Of a DNA stretch of 64,000 nucleotides, positions 1-6,976 are shown piece after piece. The stretch lies in the NCBI GenBank assembly GCA_045595445.1, contig JAZOAK010000002.1:41588-105587 (forward strand). The letters are read 5' to 3'. This stretch comes from RGIG3009 sp045595445 (lineage in GTDB: Bacteria > Bacillota > Clostridia > Oscillospirales > Acutalibacteraceae). The notes under the pieces were generated by a model, which did no database searches, was not told the origin of the DNA, and saw only the letters and a list, made by a program, of their open reading frames with translations. The position numbers and the translations under genes were made by a program. Positions within the stretch are counted from its first letter, which is position 1, and every line of letters starts with the position of its first letter.

Positions 1-56
1 ATTTCCATCAACGATACAAAGGCATTCAGCGCCCTTTTATTTACAATTTTATACAT
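1..56 (-). CDS. NfnA-like FAD/NAD-binding subunit, 5' end only
   Basis: Only the first 18 codons lie in the window; the gene continues beyond base 1. The start ATG is at 56-54, with GGTGAG a few bases upstream. The peptide begins MYKIVNKRALN and continues FVSLME. I recall this opening from sulfide/dihydroorotate dehydrogenase-like flavoproteins, including NfnA, the FAD subunit of NADH-dependent ferredoxin:NADP+ oxidoreductase. These usually start MYKI and then K-K-x-L-x-P. The identification rests on a very short stretch and is tentative. That a gene starts here is likely, given the ribosome binding site and uninterrupted frame. Confidence 0.45.
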   Translation of the reverse strand, partial: MYKIVNKRALNAFVSLME

Positions 57-167
57 GGTCTCACCTCAATACTCAGTATGATACCATATGCTTTTTACAA
101 AAGCAAGAAAACATACGCTTTTACTAACCGAAAAATGAAAAAAAGATAATTTTTTTCAAAAGAACGC

Positions 168-196
168 TTGACAATCCCACCATGACATGATATAGT
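168..196 (+). promoter_or_regulatory. tRNA-Tyr promoter
   Basis: TTGACA at 168-173, a 17-bp spacer, and TATAGT at 191-196. This is a near-consensus sigma-A promoter ending about 20 bases before the tRNA. Confidence 0.85.
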
Positions 197-215
197 AACA
201 CTTGCGTTTCGACGC

Positions 216-300
216 GGGGGAATTCCCGAGTGGCCAAAGGGGGCAGACTGTAAATCTGTTGTCAGTGACTTCGGTGGTTCGAATCCACCTTCCCCCACCA
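216..300 (+). tRNA. tRNA-Tyr (GTA)
   Basis: An 85-nt class II tRNA with encoded CCA. The 5' arm GGGGGAA (216-222) pairs with TTCCCCC before ACCA. The anticodon loop CTGTAAA (248-254) carries GTA at 250-252, which reads Tyr codons. A long variable arm, as expected for bacterial tRNA-Tyr, lies between the anticodon stem and the T-arm (GGTGG-TTCGAAT-CCACC, 273-289). Confidence 0.97.
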
Positions 301-332
301 AAAATCCTCGTACGATAGTACGGGGATTTTTA
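301..332 (+). terminator. Terminator of tRNA-Tyr
   Basis: Stem AAAAATCCTCGTAC (301-314) pairs with GTACGGGGATTTTT (319-332) around a 4-nt loop, with one wobble pair. It starts right after the CCA end. Confidence 0.85.
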
Positions 333-426
333 CTTTTTCACTATTACCTCTTCACTCTTCACTTTTCTCTTAATTACTCGGATTTTTGGAAAGTAATAAG
401 TAATAGTGAATAGTGAAGAAGTAAAA
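329..426. repeat. Imperfect inverted repeat, MITE-like
   Basis: The left arm 329-348 (TTTTACTTTTTCACTATTAC) is complementary to 400-426, apart from one mismatch and a 7-nt duplication of CACTATT on the right side. The arms consist of short reiterated units such as TTCACTATT and AGTGAATAGTGAA. No gene is visible between them. The structure could be a miniature mobile element or a palindromic intergenic repeat. A search for other copies in the genome would decide. Confidence 0.4.
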
Positions 427-454
427 TACGCCAACGGCGGAATATCACTAAAAT

Positions 455-483
455 CTCCGTCAAGGTGGATTCGAACGACCGAA
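455..483. repeat. tRNA T-arm-like repeat, copy A
   Basis: This 29-bp unit begins CTCCGTCAAGG and ends GACCGAA. It matches 2112-2140 at 25 of 29 positions in direct orientation, so two copies flank the three-gene island. Bases 462-483 are also the reverse complement of tRNA-Tyr 270-291 (the T-arm) at 21 of 22 positions, so the unit looks like an inverted fragment of a tRNA 3' half. Confidence 0.6.
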
Positions 484-495
484 AGCGTGATGCAC

Positions 496-524
496 TTGTT
501 TAATTCTTTCGTTTATGCTATAAT
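496..524 (+). promoter_or_regulatory. Promoter of the island genes
   Basis: TTGTTT at 496-501, a 17-bp spacer, and a perfect TATAAT at 519-524. The predicted start of transcription is just before the ribosome binding site at 531-539, giving a very short leader. Confidence 0.7.
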
Positions 525-544
525 CAAACAAAGGCGGTGATTAT

Positions 545-1213
545 TTGAAATTAAGAAATGCACGATTAGATCCGATAAAATTGAAAAACAAAGAAAATTA
601 CCTTTTAGATAAATGGGCAAAACAAGTTCCCGGTTTTATACGCGACGGATTACCTAACGCCGAACAATATGTTCTTTCTCCTATTCGCGTTTTATTCGTG
701 CTCAAAGAAGTAAACGGTGGGCAAGATTGGGATTTGCGGGAGTTTTTAAGAGCAGGTGCAAGAAGTCAGACTTGGAATGTTGTGGCACGATGGGCAGAGG
801 GCATTTTGAATCACGAAAAAGAGGTTAAATGGAGCGAGTTAGAAAGTAATAACGACGAACGTAGAAACTATATTTTACAAAAAATATGTGCTGTAAATGT
901 CAAGAAAACATCCGGAACTGATGTTGCAGACAATAAAATCATCAAGGCGGCCGCGCAGGAGAACAAAGAGAATTTAAGAAAGCAAATCGAAATATATCAA
1001 CCGGATATAATTATCTGTTGCGGAACCGAAACACCGTATATTAAAACTATGGATGACTCGCCAAATTGGAGAATGACATCTAGGGGCATTTGGTATTTTG
1101 TAGAAACCAGTGGAACGATTGTCGTTTCCTACTCACACCCCGAAGCGCGCACAAAAGAATGCTTGTTGCACTATGGTTTACTGGATGCAATAAAAGAAAT
1201 TTTGCATACATGA
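545..1213 (+). CDS. Hypothetical protein, possible uracil-DNA-glycosylase-like fold
   Basis: A 222-residue protein that I do not recognise with certainty. The start is a TTG, chosen because AAAGGCGGTG ends 5 bases upstream and no in-frame ATG follows closely. Three segments resemble the uracil-DNA glycosylase superfamily. These are an early hydrophobic strand ending in a polar loop (VLFVLKEVNGG, near residue 50), a second strand PDIIICCGTE (near 155), and a late SHPEAR segment (near 200) placed like the family's HPS/HP motif. The catalytic pattern is not clear, so function is left open. It is AT-rich like its island neighbours and unlike the host genes, which suggests acquisition. Confidence 0.6.
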   Translation: MKLRNARLDPIKLKNKENYLLDKWAKQVPGFIRDGLPNAEQYVLSPIRVLFVLKEVNGGQDWDLREFLRAGARSQTWNVVARWAEGILNHEKEVKWSELESNNDERRNYILQKICAVNVKKTSGTDVADNKIIKAAAQENKENLRKQIEIYQPDIIICCGTETPYIKTMDDSPNWRMTSRGIWYFVETSGTIVVSYSHPEARTKECLLHYGLLDAIKEILHT

Positions 1214-1272
1214 GACATAAATGGTCCATATACTATTTTATAATTAAAGAAAAACAAAAGAGGAGTATCGTT

Positions 1273-1722
1273 ATGGAAGATTTGAGAAATGATATTATTA
1301 TACTGAAAGAAGAAACGGTAAAGCTCGTTACTGAAAAAGACGGTGCATTTATCGAGCATTTCAATGAAGAGTATGGTGCCGGTTTTGGAGATGGCAGGAC
1401 TTTTGAATGTTTTTCTGATCTTTACAGCGAAGAAGAAGAGGGTTATTTTGACCCATTCGATTTGTTTATGGATGAAAAAGATGTTTTTCAGTTTATGAAT
1501 TGGTGCTATCGTAAGTTCTTGATTATCAATATGCAGTCAATAACAAAATCAATTGAAAAAATCGAAAGTGGAGACAAGCATACCGCAATCAAAACACTGG
1601 AAAATGATGTGTCTGATTTGCGAAAATACAAAAAGAACATTCGGCAAATAATCCAGACCTCGAACACCACTCTTGATAAAATTGATGAGTTGATAAAGAT
1701 GGCGGACAAATACAGGAAATAA
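1273..1722 (+). CDS. Hypothetical acidic helical protein
   Basis: A 149-residue protein of unknown function. I place the start at ATG 1273 because GAGGAG lies 9 bases upstream. A longer in-frame reading from 1090 would run back through the preceding gene. The N-terminal half is strongly acidic, with a run of four glutamates near residue 56. The C-terminal half looks like a long amphipathic or coiled-coil helix (spaced I/L with K/E). There is no signal peptide or membrane segment. It sits 59 bases after the 222-residue gene on the same strand, so the two are probably co-transcribed. Confidence 0.6.
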   Translation: MEDLRNDIIILKEETVKLVTEKDGAFIEHFNEEYGAGFGDGRTFECFSDLYSEEEEGYFDPFDLFMDEKDVFQFMNWCYRKFLIINMQSITKSIEKIESGDKHTAIKTLENDVSDLRKYKKNIRQIIQTSNTTLDKIDELIKMADKYRK

Positions 1723-1785
1723 TTCTCTGGACTTCTAAACTTTAATGTGTATAATTGCTGTTACCAAAAGAAAGGTGGCAGTAAT

Positions 1786-1962
1786 ATGAATAGAGAAGAA
1801 CTACAGGAAGAAATAATGTTTTTATACGGACTTTGGTACAGATACTTTGACCTTTATCATTTCCTGAAAAAGAATAAACGTGGATTAGAGTTAATACCCA
1901 AACTCCGTGAAAAACAAAATGAACTTTTACGGCTAATTGACTTTACAAAAGACCAACTTTAA
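1786..1962 (+). CDS. Small hypothetical protein
   Basis: A 58-residue protein starting at ATG 1786, preceded by GAAAGGTGG at a good distance. An upstream in-frame ATG at 1747 overlaps a TATAAT-like sequence (1750-1755) and has no ribosome binding site. The product is rich in E, L, Y and K and looks like a two-helix protein. Function unknown. It is the last gene of the AT-rich island before a stretch of terminators and repeat remnants. Confidence 0.5.
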   Translation: MNREELQEEIMFLYGLWYRYFDLYHFLKKNKRGLELIPKLREKQNELLRLIDFTKDQL

Positions 1963-2026
1963 GTTGGCATCTAAATGGTTCGTAACAGCCAAACAAAAAG
2001 GAAAGCGGATTCGAAAGCCCGTTAAG

Positions 2027-2050
2027 AAAACGCCGCGGTGTCGGCGTTTT
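2027..2050. terminator. Intrinsic terminator
   Basis: AAAACGCCG (2027-2035), loop CGGTGT, CGGCGTTTT (2042-2050), followed by TTAG. It can act on either strand and would end the island transcript. Confidence 0.7.
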
Positions 2051-2111
2051 TAGGGCGTGGGATTGTGCCGCCCGTGTTCGCTGTACCGAAACTCACAGAC
2101 GAATATAAAAA

Positions 2112-2140
2112 CTCCATCAAGATGGATTAGAAGGACCGAA
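2112..2140. repeat. tRNA T-arm-like repeat, copy B
   Basis: This 29-bp direct repeat partner of 455-483 has four differences. It lies just before a strong terminator and marks the distal border of the three-gene island. Confidence 0.55.
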
Positions 2141-2200
2141 GTAAAAATAAAGGGCAGATTGAGCGATTTATTATTGCTAAATCTGCCCTTTTTATTTTAC
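2141..2200. terminator. Long bidirectional terminator
   Basis: The left arm 2141-2160 (GTAAAAATAA then AGGGCAGATT) pairs with 2180-2200 (AATCTGCCCT then TTTTATTTTAC). An inner AGC/GCT pairing extends it. T-runs are present on both sides. Confidence 0.75.
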
Positions 2201-2267
2201 TATATAAATCCTTAATAAAATATGGTATAATCAATCCCATAAATAAGAATTTATAAAGGGGCAGCTT

Positions 2268-2444
2268 ATGGTTGAAATACCGTTCTTTTTCTTAGAAATT
2301 GTTTTTTCGGCAATCTGGCTAATCATTAGGATCGCTATATGGATTAATCAAAAATTGAATATAGCGAAGATGAAACCACAGTACGCGTTGTTATTCGGTA
2401 AAAAAGGGCACACTCCCCCTCTTGTACTTTTCCATTTATTGTGA
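2268..2444 (+). CDS. Putative small membrane peptide
   Basis: A 58-codon frame from ATG 2268 to TGA 2444, preceded by AAAGGGGC and an extended -10 (TGGTATAAT, 2223-2231). Residues 5-26 are strongly hydrophobic (FFFLEIVFSAIWLIIRIAI), consistent with one membrane helix, followed by a basic tail. Its 3' end overlaps the -35 and spacer of the next gene's promoter (2422-2450), so the two units are transcriptionally entangled. I cannot assign a family. It could be a decayed fragment. Confidence 0.4.
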   Translation: MVEIPFFFLEIVFSAIWLIIRIAIWINQKLNIAKMKPQYALLFGKKGHTPPLVLFHLL

Positions 2445-2450
2445 TATACT
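2422..2450 (+). promoter_or_regulatory. Promoter of the nucleoside hydrolase gene
   Basis: TTGTAC at 2422-2427, a 17-bp spacer, and TATACT at 2445-2450. It implies a start near 2457, which supports ATG 2484 as the translation start. Confidence 0.75.
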
Positions 2451-2483
2451 GTTTGCAACTTGAAAATGAGAGGTTCGTTTACA

Positions 2484-3455
2484 ATGGAAAACAGAAAACC
2501 GGTCAACATTATTTTCGATACCGATATTGGTGTAGATTGTGACGATGCCGGCACGTTAGCCATGTTACATCGCCTTTGCGATAAAGGTGAGGCGAAGTTG
2601 TTGGCAGTCACGCATTGTTACAGTTCCCCGTATGCTGCGGGTTGTATTGATGCAATCAACCGTTTTTACGGCAGACAGGTACCCATTGGTATCAACTACG
2701 CCGTTGCCGAAGAAGCCCATAACGGTCGCGCCACGTACGCCGGCTTGCTGTGCGATCTATTTGAGAACAACTACCCCGCCTCCGCCTTTGGCACCGCCGA
2801 TGCAGCTCCCGATACGTTAACCATATTGCGTAAAACTTTGGCTGAGGCGGAAAATAACAGTATTACGCTTGTAGCAACCGGCGCGCTGACTTCTATGGCA
2901 AGACTGGTCACGAGTGAGCCTGATGACATTTCCCCTCTTACCGGCAGAGAATTAATTACCAAAAAACTGGCGCGCACCATCGTTATGGGCGGTCGTTTCT
3001 TTGAATCCTGGCCAATGGCACTGTATCCCGACGGAAACACAACGGGTGATCCTGTCACCTGGGAATGGAACATTAAGTGTAGCGGCTTGCAGACGGCACA
3101 AACCGCTTGTAACGGATGGCCGGGCGAGTTGGTCTTTGCCAGTTATGAATTGGGATCCTATATCAAGACAATGATTGGCTATCCCCATCGCGCACAAGTG
3201 GGCGATCCGGTCGCTGCCGCTTACGAGATTCATAACCACGGAAAAGGCCGTTGCAGTTGGGATCAAACTGCCATGCTGGAAGCAATTCGCCCCGGTGTAT
3301 ACTGGAATTGCCACGAATTTGGCAAAATCACGGTTGGCGATGATTTTGTAACACGCTGGACGCGCGACGAAAACAGCCGCCACACGTATTTGTTGCCCAA
3401 AGCTGACTACGAAGATATTCGCCGGGTGATCGACGATTTAGTTGATGGTAAGTAA
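2484..3455 (+). CDS. Nucleoside hydrolase (IUNH family)
   Basis: A 323-residue inosine/uridine-preferring nucleoside hydrolase family protein. It would cleave the N-glycosidic bond of ribonucleosides to free base and ribose for salvage. The family's calcium and ribose binding motif appears near the N-terminus as DTDIGVDCDDAGTL (about residues 13-26). ATG 2484 is preferred over the upstream TTG 2460, because the promoter would leave the latter essentially leaderless and GAGAGG sits before 2484. Length fits the family. It is a single-gene unit with its own promoter and terminator. The exact substrate cannot be told from sequence. Confidence 0.9.
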   Translation: MENRKPVNIIFDTDIGVDCDDAGTLAMLHRLCDKGEAKLLAVTHCYSSPYAAGCIDAINRFYGRQVPIGINYAVAEEAHNGRATYAGLLCDLFENNYPASAFGTADAAPDTLTILRKTLAEAENNSITLVATGALTSMARLVTSEPDDISPLTGRELITKKLARTIVMGGRFFESWPMALYPDGNTTGDPVTWEWNIKCSGLQTAQTACNGWPGELVFASYELGSYIKTMIGYPHRAQVGDPVAAAYEIHNHGKGRCSWDQTAMLEAIRPGVYWNCHEFGKITVGDDFVTRWTRDENSRHTYLLPKADYEDIRRVIDDLVDGK

Positions 3456-3460
3456 CGCAT

Positions 3461-3490
3461 GAAAGACCGACCACATGGTCGGTCTTTTTC
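3461..3490 (+). terminator. Terminator after nucleoside hydrolase
   Basis: GAAAGACCGACC (3461-3472), loop ACAT, GGTCGGTCTTTTTC (3477-3490). Confidence 0.9.
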
Positions 3491-3519
3491 ATTCTAATTT
3501 GCTTTTATCGAAAAGAGTG

Positions 3520-3548
3520 TTGATTGCACACGACAGTTATGATACAAT
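3520..3548 (+). promoter_or_regulatory. Promoter of the HAD/HisK operon
   Basis: TTGATT at 3520-3525, a 17-bp spacer, and TACAAT at 3543-3548, twenty bases before the HAD start codon. Confidence 0.7.
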
Positions 3549-3568
3549 AACGCGCAGGAGTGGTCATT

Positions 3569-4183
3569 ATGATTCGCAATTATATTTTCGATTTTGGAAA
3601 CGTGTTAGCGCGGTTTGATCCCGATGAATTGACGGCTGTGCACGTTCACGATGCCGATACACGCAAAACCGTCAGCGACGTGGTTTTCGACCGATTGTAT
3701 TGGGATCGGTTGGATGATGGCAGTATTACTGATGAGGAAGTCAAACGCGGCATTTGCAGCCGTTTACCACAAGAATTGCACACCAGTGCGTGCCTCGTTT
3801 ACGACGATTGGATCATATCCATGCCAACCATCAAGGGAATGCGCGAAGTGGTCGCCGACGTTAAAGCGCGTGGCGGGAAATTGTATCTTCTGTCAAATAT
3901 CAGCGTCGGATTTGCGGAAACCTATTCCGCAAATCCCGCGGTAAAAGATATTCTGGATTTGTTTGACGGATTGGTGTTTTCAGGTCCTATCGGGCTTGCC
4001 AAACCGAGCCGCGCGATCTATGAGCATTTACTGCACCGTTTTCACCTTACGGCAGAAGAATGCTTGTTCATCGACGACAACGTCGGTAATATTGCCGCTG
4101 CAAAAGCGGTCGGGATTCACGGATACTTGTTCGACGGAGATGTTAGTGCATTACGGAAATCGCTGTTTTTGGAGGAATCATAA
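3569..4183 (+). CDS. HAD-superfamily hydrolase (YihX-like)
   Basis: A 204-residue haloacid-dehalogenase phosphatase. Motif I is FDFGNVL (about residues 7-13), with the G-N-V form typical of YihX-type sugar phosphatases. Motif II is LLSNIS, the motif III lysine lies in GLAKPSRAIY, and motif IV is FIDDNVGN. The cap is the small helical type. ATG 3569 follows CAGGAG at good spacing; a GTG at 3560 lies inside that site. Its stop overlaps the start of the PHP phosphatase gene (TAATG), so the two are translationally coupled. A sugar-phosphate substrate is an inference from the family. Confidence 0.85.
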   Translation: MIRNYIFDFGNVLARFDPDELTAVHVHDADTRKTVSDVVFDRLYWDRLDDGSITDEEVKRGICSRLPQELHTSACLVYDDWIISMPTIKGMREVVADVKARGGKLYLLSNISVGFAETYSANPAVKDILDLFDGLVFSGPIGLAKPSRAIYEHLLHRFHLTAEECLFIDDNVGNIAAAKAVGIHGYLFDGDVSALRKSLFLEES

Positions 4184-4986
4184 TGCTTTCCAATTTACAT
4201 ACACATACAACGCTTTGCGACGGTAAAAACACCCCCGAAGAAATGGTACTTGCCGCCATCGAAAAGGGATTTTCCTCAATCGGCTTTTCCGGTCACGGCT
4301 ATACCGATTTCGATTTGTCATATTGTCTGAAAGATATGAACACCTATATCTGCACCATTCGCGATCTACAAGAACGCTACCGTTCCAAAATTGAAATTTA
4401 TCTTGGTGTGGAAGAAGACATGGGGTGTCTTCTTCCCAATCGCACGGATTTTGACTACGTTATCGGTTCTTCACATTACCTCCGAATCAACGACTCCTAT
4501 CACCCAATTGATGCGGGTCCCGACAAGCTCAAACAGCTCATCGAATGTTTTGATGGTGAGTCTCTCAAACTGGCGGAGTGTTATTACCGCGCTTTTTGCG
4601 ACTATATTCGCACACGCAAACCGGATATTATCGGACATTTTGATTTGCTTACTAAGTACGATGAACTTGATACCTCGCAGTTTTTGAACGTCGCTACGTA
4701 TCAAACGCTCGCCGAGCGGTATATGAAAGAAGCGCTCAAAAGCGACTGCTTATTCGAGGTGAATACCGGTGCCATCGGGCGCGGGTACCGCGCCTCACCC
4801 TATCCCAGCGCGGAGCTGTTACACGTACTCAAAGCAAACGGTGGAAAAGTGACCTTGTCCTCCGACTGTCACTCAGCGGATAAATTAGATTGCTTCTTTG
4901 CAGAAGCAAAAGCCATGCTTCGCGACATTGGTTTTGAGTATGTATACACCTTATCAAAAGGTACTTTTGTCAAAGACTATTTGTAA
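4183..4986 (+). CDS. hisK: Histidinol-phosphatase, PHP family
   Basis: A 267-residue PHP-fold metallophosphoesterase resembling HisK/HisJ, which removes phosphate from L-histidinol phosphate in histidine synthesis. Metal ligands are visible as LHTHTTLCDG at the N-terminus, a central FSGHG, GSSHY near residue 95, IGHFDLL near 150, and a C-terminal SSDCHSADKLD. No other his genes are nearby. Coupling with the HAD phosphatase leaves open a different phosphorylated substrate. The start is fixed by the TAATG overlap with the upstream gene. Confidence 0.85.
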   Translation: MLSNLHTHTTLCDGKNTPEEMVLAAIEKGFSSIGFSGHGYTDFDLSYCLKDMNTYICTIRDLQERYRSKIEIYLGVEEDMGCLLPNRTDFDYVIGSSHYLRINDSYHPIDAGPDKLKQLIECFDGESLKLAECYYRAFCDYIRTRKPDIIGHFDLLTKYDELDTSQFLNVATYQTLAERYMKEALKSDCLFEVNTGAIGRGYRASPYPSAELLHVLKANGGKVTLSSDCHSADKLDCFFAEAKAMLRDIGFEYVYTLSKGTFVKDYL

Positions 4987-4990
4987 ACAA

Positions 4991-5020
4991 AAAACACCGA
5001 GGATTATTCCTCGGTGTTTT
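4991..5020. terminator. Bidirectional terminator between hisK and the phosphatase gene
   Basis: AAAACACCGAGG (4991-5002), loop ATTATT, CCTCGGTGTTTT (5009-5020). It serves both converging genes. The stop codon of the minus-strand gene lies in its loop. Confidence 0.9.
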
Positions 5021-5453
5021 TTATGTGTGCCAGTAAGGCGGTGCATCCGTTACATATCTGCTCAAACACTGCCTCAAAACGACCGCTGTACCAGGGATCC
5101 TCAATGTCACCCGGTGTATCGGTGAAGTCCAACAAGCGATGCACTTTACCCTCGGGATCGCTACCGATAATACGCATCAAACGCGGAAGGTTGTATTCTT
5201 CCATCACGATAATATAATCAAACGTATTATAATCCTCCGCCGTTATCTGACGCGCGCGATGAGCACCAAACGGGATTCCGTGTCGACACAAGGTGTCCGC
5301 CGCTTTGGGGTATATCGGATTTCCGATCTCTTCGCGGGAAACAGCTTTGGATTCGGTGTAAAGGTTCTCCCCTTGAGCCAAATCTTTGAATATAAACTCC
5401 GCCATAGGTGAACGGCAGATGTTCCCGTGGCATACGAACATTATTTTTATCAT
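5004..5453 (-). CDS. Low molecular weight protein-tyrosine phosphatase
   Basis: A 149-residue LMW phosphatase. The P-loop CHGNICRS (C-x5-R-S) sits at the extreme N-terminus, and the general-acid loop appears as DIEDPWYSGR near residue 120, carrying the DPW/DPY signature. It would dephosphorylate phosphotyrosine or phosphoarginine on proteins. ATG 5453 is chosen because GGAGA lies upstream and the P-loop follows at the usual distance. A longer reading would add about 58 residues that do not belong to the family. The mobile element is inserted just upstream of this gene, so its native promoter region may have been split. Confidence 0.93.
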   Translation of the reverse strand: MIKIMFVCHGNICRSPMAEFIFKDLAQGENLYTESKAVSREEIGNPIYPKAADTLCRHGIPFGAHRARQITAEDYNTFDYIIVMEEYNLPRLMRIIGSDPEGKVHRLLDFTDTPGDIEDPWYSGRFEAVFEQICNGCTALLAHIKNTEE

Positions 5454-5581
5454 TAAAAAAATCTCCAATCTATGCAAATTTATGCCAAAACATGCCGTGT
5501 TTACTACCAAAATCAAGGTTTTGGGTGGTTTTCGTATTTTTTGCCGTTTGGCATATGTCGGCACAACTTGGCATAACTTTG

Positions 5582-5610
5582 ATTTCAAAAGTAGTAAAAA
5601 AGGTAGTAAA
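5582..5610. repeat. attL candidate
   Basis: ATTTCAAAAGTAGTAAAAAA then GGTAGTAAA, the left copy of the direct repeat. The GGTAGTAAAAT at 5602-5612 is also inverted perfectly at 5627-5637 (ATTTTACTACC), giving an 11-bp palindrome between attL and the integrase stop codon. Confidence 0.75.
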
Positions 5611-5645
5611 ATCGAAAAAATATTCAATTTTACTACCCGAGAAAT

Positions 5646-6890
5646 TTAGGCTGTTTTTATTACTTTTAAGCCAAGTTCCTTTTGGGACATTTGCAATTCT
5701 AATCGTTTTAATTCATCACGTGCATTTTCAAGACCTAAATGTGTATAGGTGTTCATTGTAACACCTATTTCAGAATGACCCATTAAATATTGCAAGGTTT
5801 TTGGTGTCATTCCGTTTATCGCCTTGTTAGTGCAGTAGGTATGCCTACAGACATGCGGTGTGATTTTTGGAAGTTCTTCCTTGTAAATTTTGTTATGCTT
5901 TTCGACGATATGTTGAAAATACTTTTCCCAATGCATAGCAACCATTGGGCGCTCGTCCTTATCAAAATACAAGAAACCCGAATAGCCATCAATAACAGGC
6001 TCAACCTTTGGCGGTTTGCGATTTGCAAGTATTCTCTTAAAGCACTCGTAAACCTCGTCTTCCATAGGAAGTTGCCTAATTCCCGCTTCAGTTTTTGGGG
6101 TTTCGATATATTTTGTTCCGTCACTTTTTCGTTGAAGTTGGTGGTTGACGTTGATAACCCTGTTTTCCATATCCAAGTCATTAACAGTCAAACCAACAAA
6201 TTCCGAAATTCGCAATCCCGTGTGAAACAAGATATAAATGCCGTCATAGTATTTGCTAAAGTGCTTGTCTGTCTTGACAAATTCGAGGAACTTTCGCATT
6301 TGCCCTTTTTCTATGGCATTCCTTTTAATCGAATCATTGATTAGAACTTTTGATAATTGAAAATCAAACGGATTTTTTCGAATCAAATCATCCTCAACTG
6401 CCGTAGCAAAGGCAGGACGAAGAACACCGCGAACAGTATGAATGGAACTATAACTGCGCTTATCCTTTCTTTGCAAGTCTTTTATGAAGTCTCTTGCGGT
6501 AGTGCAACGGACATCTTTTATAGCCAATTGAGAAAAAGGCTTTGTGGATAGGATATTTACAACAGTTTTATATCCTGCCTCGGTGGTTGGCTTGACAAGA
6601 CCTGATTGCGATTTAATATATTTCTTGACTAACTCTAAAACTGTCATCTTTCCGCCGTCTGTTTGTATGCCGTCATCCAAATCTTTTTGAATTTGGCGTA
6701 TTTTTTCGCGTAAAGATAGGTCGTATTTTTTACCCGCAGGAACTTCATCCTTTGGGGTAAGCCGCCAAGAATATATGCAATGGGGCTTTTTAAGGGCGTC
6801 TAAGTATTTATACATATATCGTCCGTCGGGTCTTTGGCTTTCTCCCTTTTCCAAATTTCTGTTTTTATTATCTTTTCGTTTTTCGCTCAT
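5646..6890 (-). CDS. int: Site-specific tyrosine recombinase (integrase)
   Basis: A 414-residue Tn916/phage-type integrase. It has an arm-binding N-terminal part (about 1-75), a SAM-like core-binding domain (about 85-185), and a catalytic domain with the full tyrosine recombinase set. That set is R227 in GLRISE, K266 in TPKTEAG, H346 and R349 in HVCRH, H372 in GHSEIG, and nucleophile Y382 in NTYTHL. ATG 6890 follows AAAGGAG. The gene ends about 36 bases from the left attachment repeat, the usual arrangement. It should catalyse integration and, with Xis, excision of the element. Confidence 0.95.
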   Translation of the reverse strand: MSEKRKDNKNRNLEKGESQRPDGRYMYKYLDALKKPHCIYSWRLTPKDEVPAGKKYDLSLREKIRQIQKDLDDGIQTDGGKMTVLELVKKYIKSQSGLVKPTTEAGYKTVVNILSTKPFSQLAIKDVRCTTARDFIKDLQRKDKRSYSSIHTVRGVLRPAFATAVEDDLIRKNPFDFQLSKVLINDSIKRNAIEKGQMRKFLEFVKTDKHFSKYYDGIYILFHTGLRISEFVGLTVNDLDMENRVINVNHQLQRKSDGTKYIETPKTEAGIRQLPMEDEVYECFKRILANRKPPKVEPVIDGYSGFLYFDKDERPMVAMHWEKYFQHIVEKHNKIYKEELPKITPHVCRHTYCTNKAINGMTPKTLQYLMGHSEIGVTMNTYTHLGLENARDELKRLELQMSQKELGLKVIKTA

Positions 6891-6914
6891 TTTGGCGTTT
6901 CTCCTTTCATTGAG

Positions 6915-6961
6915 AAAGCCCCGAACATGACATTAAGTAGTATAACATAAGTCGGGGCTTT
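6915..6961. other. Hairpin between xis and int
   Basis: AAAGCCCCGA (6915-6924) pairs with TCGGGGCTTT (6952-6961) across a 27-nt AT-rich loop. It lies in the 86-base gap between xis and the int ribosome binding site. T-rich sequence follows on the plus-strand side. It may attenuate xis-to-int readthrough or stop transcripts entering from the left end. Confidence 0.5.
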
Positions 6962-6976
6962 TTGCACTATGTAATT

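Larger units (their letters stand above)
1963..2267. other. Gene-free stretch: terminators and repeat remnant
   Basis: No coding region is supported here. It holds two terminator hairpins (2027-2050 and 2141-2200) and the second copy of the T-arm-like repeat (2112-2140). A short GGATTCGAAAGCCC at about 2007-2020 again resembles an inverted tRNA T-arm. Confidence 0.6.

Noticed and set aside
95..301. A 68-codon frame on the minus strand across tRNA-Tyr
   Set aside because: It is the antisense reading of the tRNA. Its GGFEPPKS-type peptide is a well-known artefact of tRNA genes, and it overlaps the promoter.
1090..1272. Upstream extension of the 149-residue gene
   Set aside because: It would overlap the end of the preceding gene by more than 120 bases. 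ATG 1273 has a strong ribosome binding site.
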